Shown here in pieces: positions 43,992 through 50,858 of a stretch of 64,000 bases of DNA (positions are counted from its first letter, which is position 1; each line of letters begins with the position of its first letter). The translations under genes and the position numbers were made by a program. The notes beneath the pieces are model-generated. The model was not told the DNA's origin. It searched no databases and saw nothing but the letters and a program-made list of their open reading frames with translations. Source of the DNA: Duncaniella muricolitica (GTDB taxonomy: Bacteria; Bacteroidota; Bacteroidia; Bacteroidales; Muribaculaceae); NCBI GenBank assembly GCA_025808375.1, contig CP061009.1, positions 434,001 to 498,000 on the forward strand, in the 5' to 3' direction.

Positions 43992-44594
43992 CCCGCAAGG
44001 GCGTCCGCAGGACGCAGATTTGGTCGTAACCGGGTTCACCGAAGCGCAGCGGAGGTGTGCCCGGAGTGGCACGATATAAAGAAATGATGTCCGATAGGAC
44101 ATCGGTTATCGTGAGAGGGGGCTGTATCAGCTATCACGCCCGATAATCGAGGGTGTTGCAGAACACCCGAAAGCAGATAATTTGTAGACTGTTGTAGCAA
44201 GGAAAGGCCCGTAGGGCTGTGCGAGCTTAGGCCATGGCAAGCATCCGCGCAAGCGGTGCGCTGCCATGGTACAGAACAATTATCCACAGAATGTGCCGCG
44301 TAGCGGTACAACAATACAAGCGTATCAAAACATTAAGTCGCAGCGAATTACCATCATGACATTTTGTAGCACCGCTACGCGGCGCACCGTCTTATATCTG
44401 TCTTTATACCATGGCTGCGCACCGCTTGCGCGGATGCTTGCCATGGCCTAAGTTCGCACAGCCCTACGGGCCTTTCCTTGCTACAACAGTCTGCAAATTA
44501 TCTGATTTCAGGAGTTTTGCAACACCCTCTTTCCTTGTCACAACTGATTAAATCATAAGTTTTGCGATACCCTCCTCTTGTCGCTCCATTTAAT
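43992..44594 (+). repeat. REP-like element, copy 1, interrupted by a long palindrome
   Basis: Starts tcccgcaagggcgtccgcag and contains accgaagcgcagcgg and the palindrome-containing string atgtccgataggacatcgg. After an interruption (about 44138-44565) it ends gtcgctccatttaat (44580-44594). The same order, without the interruption, is found on the minus strand at 47972-48140. Non-coding; its short internal palindromes are typical of REP/BIME-like DNA. Confidence 0.75.
44149..44529. repeat. 381-bp long palindrome with 123-bp arms
   Basis: Left arm 44149-44271 and right arm 44407-44529 are reverse complements with 7 mismatches by hand count. The 135-bp centre holds a further 13-bp inverted pair (44295-44307 with 44371-44383). 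Within each arm a self-hairpin forms around ccgcgcaagcgg (GCAA loop) flanked by ccatggca and tgccatgg. No coding frame uses it. A transcript through it would fold into a long double-stranded hairpin. Confidence 0.88.
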
Positions 44595-44627
44595 ACTCAG
44601 ACAGATGCATCGTCATTTCGGTCTGTT

Positions 44628-45509
44628 TCAGATTACTTGTCTGCCAACGATGTCTATTTTTATAATCTTATTTGTGGAGCCGTCGACTTCCATGTGCAGT
44701 ATGTCGGTCACGTTATCATCGTTGGGGTTAGGCTTGAATTTCACCTCGAATGAATACTTTTCCAACGGAAGTCCTGTAAAGCTGTCCTGAGGTTCTATCT
44801 GAATTGTCTTATAAGCGTGCCGAAAGTCGGTATCATCCGAAACAATCGGGAAAGTCGCTGCTGACAGTTCTTCGGCAAGCTCTTTGGAGCAATACTGTCC
44901 ATACAGTCTTTTCAAGTCTGCCGGTGACGCGCCTACGGCTCTTTCGTTCAGATACAGAGCCATGAAGTCAGCCACTACATAAAAGCCATCAACGCCCATA
45001 TATACATCAATGACAATGATATTTGATGTGCCGTCGGGTAGAATCTGATACAGCATATTCCAGCCATCGTCCGTGTCGGGAAGAAAGCAACCAAATGATA
45101 AGTAAATAGCCGAATCTGATACCCAAAAAACTTCGCCACCACACTGCATGATGTATTCACCTTCGTTGCCGACCACATCTTTAGTGCGTATTTCCTTGTC
45201 GGAGTACACGATATTTCGGTCATACGACAGGGTAAGAAATACGGATGAATCTCTTACAGCCCAATCGTGTCGTCCAACAATTACATCATTGGAGTCTTTT
45301 AATGCTTTTATAGCCCAATGTCCGATAACGGTATCTTCGACAACTCTGCCTCTGATAACCTGAGGAACCGTTGCAGTTACGGTGTCCTCTGCCGTTTGCC
45401 GTGGCTCGACACTTTCGGATTTACGACCTCCGCCACATCCAACGACCACGACAGACAGAAAGGATGCAAGAAAAGTTACAAGAATTAGATTTTTCATAAT
45501 ATCAATCAT
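44628..45509 (-). CDS. Putative lipoprotein, function unknown
   Basis: 293 residues from 45509, or 289 from the ATG at 45495-45497, which gives a cleaner signal (MKNLILVTFLASFLSVVVVGC, lipobox VVGC). A Ser/Glu/Thr-rich linker is followed by a compact beta-rich domain (VFLTLSYDRNIVYSDKEI, AIYLSFGCFLPDTDDGW) and a C-terminal helix plus strands (PADLKRLYGQYCSKELAEEL, IIKIDIVGRQVI). The C-terminal half vaguely resembles the DUF3828 pattern, not claimed as a match. It is the last gene of a four-gene minus-strand set and overlaps the preceding gene's stop by 8 bp if the first ATG is used. It is AT-richer than the chromosome around it. Confidence 0.7.
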   Translation of the reverse strand: MIDIMKNLILVTFLASFLSVVVVGCGGGRKSESVEPRQTAEDTVTATVPQVIRGRVVEDTVIGHWAIKALKDSNDVIVGRHDWAVRDSSVFLTLSYDRNIVYSDKEIRTKDVVGNEGEYIMQCGGEVFWVSDSAIYLSFGCFLPDTDDGWNMLYQILPDGTSNIIVIDVYMGVDGFYVVADFMALYLNERAVGASPADLKRLYGQYCSKELAEELSAATFPIVSDDTDFRHAYKTIQIEPQDSFTGLPLEKYSFEVKFKPNPNDDNVTDILHMEVDGSTNKIIKIDIVGRQVI

Positions 45510-46596
45510 TTGAAATCCACAGTTCAGTCATTTTCTTATAATATGCCTGCATTGTCGGATTGTCAAGCCGGGCGATGGCTTCGTCGATGATTTTGCGGGA
45601 TTGTGGAGTATATGTATAATAGAATCCAAGCGGCATTGTCAAGGACAGAGATTTGTAATCACGATTATCGTAAACCCACTTCAAGACCTTTTCAGGCTGT
45701 GGCAAGAATACATATTTGAAAAAATGATAATCGAATGATTCTTTGAAAAAATGATAATCGAATGATTCGGCGAGAGCCGCATCAACCATATTCCCCAATT
45801 CGTTCCATCGGTCAAGCACTTTATTATCTGAATAAGGATAGCGGGTCAGTGAGAGTATGTCATTCATTAGTTTCCATTCCTTCTTACTGTCTGAACCACG
45901 CCTTAATCTAAACACTCCATCTTCATATCCGTCTTCCATAGTTATGTCGATTTTACCGTTCGGCTTTATGTTACAAGTCATTGATGCCATTTGAGAATAG
46001 GTGGTTGTGTCCTTGTCGGTATTGACGTTATGTTCTATTTCTTTGTATTCATGGTTATATGTAAACTCATGGTCTCCAATAAAATACACTAAAGTATGAT
46101 CGACGGAGACTAACTCTGTAGAGTCCGTCAGATTATAAGCTAATTCCGACTTATCCCAATCGTTACCTGCGAACATCGCGTCAATCAGATGTCCGTCAGT
46201 ATCGTATGTGGCAATATACACATCTTCGGCATCACTGAAAAGATATTTGTATTGACATAGGATTACGTTGTCGGTTATTTGACGGACTGCTACAAGATAT
46301 GCCGACGCGGTATCCGACGGGGCAAAGTCAGAAGTGATTACGCCTCTTAGCAATGAACACTGTTCAGGGGTGGTAAGGAGAAAATCACGGTCAGATGGGG
46401 CCGGCAAAGAATCATCTTTCGCGATAAGCGATTCATATTCTATGCCGAGCTTCTTTAGGAACTCAAAAGGCCTGTTGCCATCTATCGCAGCAATCGAGTC
46501 ATGACGGGTATCACTCGATGCCGACGATGAGCCTTTGCCCTTACATGAGACGAATAAGGTCAATATAGCTGTAATTATCAAAAGTATATGTTTCAT
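45502..46596 (-). CDS. Putative lipoprotein with 9-residue tandem duplication, function unknown
   Basis: 364 residues. Lipoprotein signal MKHILLIITAILTLFVSC with lipobox Cys near residue 18, then a Ser/Asp-rich linker. The body is mixed alpha/beta with no motif recognised. Near residues 277-294 the peptide ESFDYHFFK is repeated in tandem, from an exact 27-bp DNA duplication (45715-45768), so this insertion is recent. The gene's start overlaps the stop of the upstream gene by 4 bp (46593-46596), indicating translational coupling. It is probably exported to the periplasmic side or the cell surface. Confidence 0.7.
   Translation of the reverse strand: MKHILLIITAILTLFVSCKGKGSSSASSDTRHDSIAAIDGNRPFEFLKKLGIEYESLIAKDDSLPAPSDRDFLLTTPEQCSLLRGVITSDFAPSDTASAYLVAVRQITDNVILCQYKYLFSDAEDVYIATYDTDGHLIDAMFAGNDWDKSELAYNLTDSTELVSVDHTLVYFIGDHEFTYNHEYKEIEHNVNTDKDTTTYSQMASMTCNIKPNGKIDITMEDGYEDGVFRLRRGSDSKKEWKLMNDILSLTRYPYSDNKVLDRWNELGNMVDAALAESFDYHFFKESFDYHFFKYVFLPQPEKVLKWVYDNRDYKSLSLTMPLGFYYTYTPQSRKIIDEAIARLDNPTMQAYYKKMTELWISND
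45715..45768. repeat. Perfect 27-bp tandem duplication inside a CDS
   Basis: The 27-bp unit beginning tttgaaaaaatgataatcga (45715-45741) is repeated without mismatch at 45742-45768. The length is a multiple of three, so the frame is kept and nine residues are doubled. Confidence 0.92.
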
Positions 46597-47351
46597 GGCT
46601 GTTGTTTTATTGGAGCCGGTCTAACAGCTTCGTTTGGCATTACGTTTTCAAGCATGTCCCTGACAGTATGCTGAACTTTGATTTTTAGATATACCGATTC
46701 TTGTCGGTTATGGTCGATGGTTTTCAGATACAACATATTGTTGTCATGCCAGAAAATAGTGCGAAGCCCGGATTCTTCGGCCTGACAATAAGGTCCTTCA
46801 CCACTGTATTGAAGACTCTTGTAAGACTCAAATTCATATATGAAGTTTCCATCGCGACGAAAGAATCTCAAATCCAAAGGCCAGTCGCAATCATATCCGA
46901 CCTGTGACACATAAATCCCATTGGCGTTTATAGCCGTGGGACAGGCCGCACTACAGATATATTTACCATTCTCAGAGTCAAACCACCATATTGCATCGTC
47001 ATGCGGCGATTCAGGGATAATGAAACCATATAAATTCAGTTCAGGCAGAAATTTTAGCCATCGCTTGTTAATACCAAAATCCGGATTATTATAAATATCA
47101 TATATTTCTTGTTGCCAAGCAGAATCAAGGCGTTCAAATTTAGTTTGTGACTCCTTCAATACCATAGAGACTATATCATTGTCAGCAATGGAATCGGCCG
47201 AAATGACATTATAGCGCGAACACTCTCTTTCGGCTTTAATATATTCCGTTTCGCTTATTTTCTCCACTGAGAAAACTGTTTGTGCGGATGCAACAGCAGT
47301 ATACGCCATCACTATCAAGGTTATCCAAAATATTCGATAGACCGATTTCAT
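46593..47351 (-). CDS. Secreted protein of unknown function
   Basis: 252 residues with a signal peptide (MKSVYRIFWITLIVMAYTAVASAQ). The mature part includes helical DSAWQQEIYDIYNNP, then strands and several aromatic-rich segments (IWWFDSENGKYICSAACP, GDCDW-like YDCDWPLDLRFF, LRTIFWHDNNMLYLKTID). Four or more Cys could form disulfides. No family was recognised. It is second in a four-gene minus-strand set and its stop overlaps the next start by 4 bp. AT-richer than neighbouring core genes. Confidence 0.7.
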   Translation of the reverse strand: MKSVYRIFWITLIVMAYTAVASAQTVFSVEKISETEYIKAERECSRYNVISADSIADNDIVSMVLKESQTKFERLDSAWQQEIYDIYNNPDFGINKRWLKFLPELNLYGFIIPESPHDDAIWWFDSENGKYICSAACPTAINANGIYVSQVGYDCDWPLDLRFFRRDGNFIYEFESYKSLQYSGEGPYCQAEESGLRTIFWHDNNMLYLKTIDHNRQESVYLKIKVQHTVRDMLENVMPNEAVRPAPIKQQP

Positions 47352-47468
47352 ATCACTTTTCTATAAAAATGTGAATTTATAAACATCTGAATCAAGTAAA
47401 CCAATAAGAAAACCAATACCACATCGAAAATCGCGATGAGGTAAATCTCTCCTTCTCCATTCTACTTA

Positions 47469-47750
47469 TCATTTGTTGACTATTAAAATCAGAATAACTG
47501 CAAAAACAAGGACGCCGAGAAAACCGTTGGCAAGGTTGTTGTCGGCATGGTCTATGACGCTGAAATCGTCCGAACCATAGCGGATGTGCTTATATGATAC
47601 TTTCCGTCCTCGCCGGATCAGTCGCAGACATCCATACCGAAGTCCGGCTCCTATATGTAGTATAATCCAGCTAAGCCAATAATAAGAACCGGTAATCAGG
47701 ATAGCAACTAATGCTATAATTTTGACTATGAAAAAGACTCTATCTTTCAT
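47469..47750 (-). CDS. Small two-helix membrane protein
   Basis: 93 residues with an N-terminal hydrophobic helix (FFIVKIIALVAILITGSYYW), a basic middle segment (RLIRRGRKVSYKHIRYG) and a C-terminal hydrophobic helix (GFLGVLVFAVILILIVNK). The positive middle predicts a cytoplasmic loop. No family was recognised. It is the first gene of the AT-rich minus-strand set, 117 bp before the secreted protein gene, and lies about 220 bp from REP-like copy 2. It could be an accessory or immunity-type membrane protein, but that is speculation. Confidence 0.6.
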   Translation of the reverse strand: MKDRVFFIVKIIALVAILITGSYYWLSWIILHIGAGLRYGCLRLIRRGRKVSYKHIRYGSDDFSVIDHADNNLANGFLGVLVFAVILILIVNK

Positions 47751-47971
47751 CGCGTGCCTCCTTTCCAGTCAAAATAAAATAGGGACATCGTACAGACAAG
47801 CGACTTTGCGCCCACAAGTTGCCGGAGAGCGCGAAACCAACACACATAATCATTATATCGAAGAGAGTCACCATACGCAAAGTTACAATAAAATTTTTGT
47901 AACTCGGTGATAATCGGATAAAAAAAGTGGTATGAGCCGAATGAGCCGAATGTCGGTGCATATGTCATAGG
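47751..47971. other. Upstream region of the four-gene island, no gene recognised
   Basis: AT-rich, probably holding the promoter of the minus-strand set. No coding frame is convincing; long frames running through here owe their length to the repeat. Confidence 0.35.
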
Positions 47972-48140
47972 ATTAAATGGAGCGACAGGAGAGGGTGCGA
48001 TAGCTATAAGCCCCCACTCACGATAACCGATGTCCTGTCGGACATCTTTTTTTATTACATGCCACTCCTGGCACACCTTCGCTGCGCTTCGGTGTACCAG
48101 GTTACTATCTAATCTGCGTCCTGCGGACGCCCGTGCGGGA
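47972..48140 (-). repeat. REP-like element, copy 2 (uninterrupted, inverted)
   Basis: On the minus strand it reads tcccgcacgggcgtccgcag..., accgaagcgcagcg, gatgtccgacaggacatcgg, then the end gtcgctccatttaat (complement of 47972-47986). The order matches copy 1 at 43992-44594, but without the nested palindrome. The two copies are in opposite orientation with their gtcgctccatttaat ends facing the four genes between them. Confidence 0.75.
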
Positions 48141-48203
48141 TGCGAGGGATGGCTGTGTGGTGGTGGATGCCCGTGCGGGAGTGACTGATTTATGCACTGA
48201 AAT

Positions 48204-48250
48204 AACAACTTTTGTTTCTTATTGAGCTTATGAAACTTTTGTATCTCCTC
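48204..48250 (-). repeat. gatacaaaag repeat family, copy C
   Basis: On the minus strand gagatacaaaagtttcataa is followed by agaaacaaaagtt, nearly the same as the copy at 25991-26050. Confidence 0.65.
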
Positions 48251-48331
48251 GATAATGGTTAATTTATTCCGGTGTCGTGTATGTGGGGCCGGAGTGAGAG
48301 ATGAGGGGGATTCTGCGAGGGGGAAAGGGTA

Positions 48332-48360
48332 TTGTTTTTCGGAAATTATGCTTACATTTG
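48332..48360 (+). promoter_or_regulatory. Promoter of the biotin operon
   Basis: TTG at 48332-48334, 18-bp spacer, TACATTTG at 48353-48360 (TAnnTTTG). Initiation would fall near 48367, about 33 nt before the bioA ATG. No BirA-type operator could be identified with confidence. Confidence 0.65.
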
Positions 48361-48399
48361 CATATGATTTGAATATGATAGACCGTTCATCATATCGCA

Positions 48400-49710
48400 A
48401 TGGAAAATACTGACACAAGCATACAGGCCGGAGCGGTGCATGACGCGTTTGACCGCGAGCATCTCTGGCATCCCTATACATCGACCATCGACCCTCTGCC
48501 CACGTATAAGGTGACCGAGTGTCACGGGGTGAGGCTAAGGCTTGCCGACGGCCGTGAGCTTATCGACGGCATGTCGTCGTGGTGGTGTGTGATACACGGC
48601 TACAATCATCCGCGCATCAACCGTGCTGCCATGGAGCAGATGGAGCGCATGAGCCATGTGATGTTTGGCGGACTGACCCATGAGCCGGCCATAGAGCTTG
48701 GCCGTATGCTCCTGGAGGTGGCTCCGCCGTCGATGCACAATATATTTTATGCCGACTCGGGATCGGTGGCTGTCGAGGTGGCCATGAAGATGGCCGTGCA
48801 GGCCGCAGTATCGCGCAGCGGCGACCACAGGAAAACCAATTTCGTGACCATACGGAGCGGTTATCACGGCGACACGTGGAATGCCATGAGTGTCTGCGAC
48901 CCCGTCACCGGCATGCACGGAGCTTTCGGTACGGCTCTGCCCGTGCGGTATTTCGCTCCGGCTCCGACGGTGACTCCCGACATGGAGTGGGATCCGGCCG
49001 ACATCGCTCCGCTCGAGGCTATCATTGAGGCCCGTCATGACGAACTGGCGGCTCTCATACTCGAGCCGATAGTGCAGGGGGCCGGAGGCATGAGGTTTTA
49101 TCACCCGCAATATCTGCGCGAGGCCCGGCGGCTGTGTGACCGCTACGGGCTCTACCTGATATTTGACGAGATAGCCACCGGATTCTGGCGCACCGGGCGC
49201 ATGTTTGCCTGGGAACATGCCGGCGTGGAGCCCGACATCATGTGTATAGGCAAAGGTCTCACGGCCGGCTATCTGACCATGAGCGCGGTGCTGACCACCG
49301 CCGAGGTGGCCGACACCATATCGCGCGGCGAGGCCGGGGTGATGATGCACGGGCCGACATTCATGGCCAATCCGCTCGCATGCGCCATAGCCATAGAGTC
49401 GCTGCGCATGCTCCGCGAGCAGGACATGGCTTCGAGGCTGAAACACCTGGAGAGCGAGACAAGGCGTCACATTGGGCCGGCCGCATCGGTGGCGGGTGTG
49501 CGCGATGTCAGAGTGCTCGGGTCGATAGGCGTGATAGAGATGGAGGAGCCGGTGAATCTGGCCGATTTCCAGCGCGAGTGTGTGGAGCGCGGCATATGGG
49601 TACGCCCATTCGGGCGCAATGTCTATGTGATGCCCCCCTACATTATCAGTGACGAAGACCTCAGATATCTCATAGAGCAGACAATAGAGTGTATAAAGAG
49701 TATAAAATGA
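48400..49710 (+). CDS. bioA: Adenosylmethionine-8-amino-7-oxononanoate aminotransferase
   Basis: 436 residues, class III PLP aminotransferase. The N-terminal DREHLWHPYTSTIDPLPTY is typical of BioA; YADSGSVAVEVAMKMAVQ lies near 125, SGYHGDTWNAMSVCDP near 155, LIFDEIATGFWRTGRMFAWE near 255 and the PLP Lys in CIGKGLTAGYLTMSAVL near 285. It converts KAPA to DAPA using SAM as amino donor. First gene of bioA-bioF-bioGC-bioD; its TGA overlaps the bioF ATG (ATGA). No bioB gene lies in this window, so biotin synthase must be elsewhere if the pathway is complete. Confidence 0.96.
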   Translation: MENTDTSIQAGAVHDAFDREHLWHPYTSTIDPLPTYKVTECHGVRLRLADGRELIDGMSSWWCVIHGYNHPRINRAAMEQMERMSHVMFGGLTHEPAIELGRMLLEVAPPSMHNIFYADSGSVAVEVAMKMAVQAAVSRSGDHRKTNFVTIRSGYHGDTWNAMSVCDPVTGMHGAFGTALPVRYFAPAPTVTPDMEWDPADIAPLEAIIEARHDELAALILEPIVQGAGGMRFYHPQYLREARRLCDRYGLYLIFDEIATGFWRTGRMFAWEHAGVEPDIMCIGKGLTAGYLTMSAVLTTAEVADTISRGEAGVMMHGPTFMANPLACAIAIESLRMLREQDMASRLKHLESETRRHIGPAASVAGVRDVRVLGSIGVIEMEEPVNLADFQRECVERGIWVRPFGRNVYVMPPYIISDEDLRYLIEQTIECIKSIK

Positions 49711-50858
49711 GCCGGTTTGCCGATATACTTGCCGGACTCGAGCAGAGCGGCAACCTGCGCTCCATCCCGTCGGGCGTAACACCGCAGGGTGTAATCGACC
49801 TGTCGTCAAACGATTATCTGGGGCTGGCGATGCGCCCCGAGCTTCAGGCCGAGTTTTTCAGCCGGGAGGGTGCGACTGCCATACCGCTCACCTCGTCGGC
49901 CTCGCGTCTGCTGGCCTCGCGTCAGGACGAATATGCTTCGCTCGAGGCGTTGCTGACTGAGCTTTACGGCAGGCCGGTCCTGCTGTTCAACAGTGGCTAT
50001 CATGCCAATACGGGCATGGTGTCGGCTATAGCTCAGGGCGCGAAGACACTGATTGTGGCCGACAAACTGGTGCACGCGAGCATCATCGACGGCATTACGC
50101 TGTCAAAGGCCTCGTTCACACGATTTCGCCACAACGACCTCGGACACCTCGACAGGATACTCTCCAAGGAGGCATCGTCATACGCGCAGGTGCTTGTAAT
50201 CGTCGAGAGCGTCTATTCGATGGACGGAGACCGGGCCGATATCGACCGTCTTGTGGAAATCAAACGTTTGTATCCCAACGTAATGCTCTATGTCGACGAG
50301 GCCCATGCCTTCGGCGTTGAGGGGGAGCGCGGCCTCGGGCTGTGTAGCAGTGCCTCGGGCTATGACGATATTGACGTCGTGGTCGGGACATTCGGCAAAG
50401 CCTGCGCCTCGATGGGCGCATTCTGCGCCGTGAGCCGCGAACTGCATGACTATCTTGTAAACCGTGCCCGCAGCTTCATATTTTCCACCGCCCTGCCACC
50501 TCTCACCGCGGCATGGACACAGTTTATGATTGAAAAATTCACAGGCATGGAGGCCGAGCGTGACCATCTGTGCGCGCTCGGGAGACAGCTTGCCGGACTG
50601 TTAACGCCGCTGTCACCGGACTTTGACATCACTCCGAGCCACATACAGCCATTTGTGACAGGCGACCCTGTCAAGGCTGTGAGACTGTCGCATGAACTGC
50701 TGGACGAAGGGTTTAAAGTGCTCCCCATTCGTGTCCCGACTGTGCCGCCCGGCACTGACCGTCTGCGCATCAGTCTCAACGCCATGATGACGGCCGAGGA
50801 CATCGAACGGTTTGGTGCAGCCCTGAGGGCAAAGATCACAGCCTTAGAAAAGAACTGA
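49707..50858 (+). CDS. bioF: 8-amino-7-oxononanoate synthase
   Basis: 383 residues from the ATG at 49707, which overlaps the bioA stop (ATGA); a start at 49689 would add six residues read from bioA's end. Alpha-oxoamine synthase fold: LSSNDYLGLAMRPEL near 30, LFNSGYHANTGM near 93, VESVYSMDGDRADI near 165, DEAHAFGVEGERGLGL near 200 and the PLP Lys in VGTFGKACASMGAF near 230. It condenses pimeloyl-ACP with alanine to form KAPA. Its TGA shares its final base with the next ATG (50858), so the bioGC gene is translationally coupled. Confidence 0.95.
   Translation: MSRFADILAGLEQSGNLRSIPSGVTPQGVIDLSSNDYLGLAMRPELQAEFFSREGATAIPLTSSASRLLASRQDEYASLEALLTELYGRPVLLFNSGYHANTGMVSAIAQGAKTLIVADKLVHASIIDGITLSKASFTRFRHNDLGHLDRILSKEASSYAQVLVIVESVYSMDGDRADIDRLVEIKRLYPNVMLYVDEAHAFGVEGERGLGLCSSASGYDDIDVVVGTFGKACASMGAFCAVSRELHDYLVNRARSFIFSTALPPLTAAWTQFMIEKFTGMEAERDHLCALGRQLAGLLTPLSPDFDITPSHIQPFVTGDPVKAVRLSHELLDEGFKVLPIRVPTVPPGTDRLRISLNAMMTAEDIERFGAALRAKITALEKN

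Noticed and set aside
43869..44087. Plus-strand frame containing PARASAGRR
   Set aside because: Produced by REP-like copy 1; no start context or conserved protein.
47747..48481. 244-codon minus-strand frame overlapping the bioA start
   Set aside because: It runs through REP-like copy 2 and the bioA promoter. Its similarity to a frame at 43869-44087 comes only from the shared repeat.
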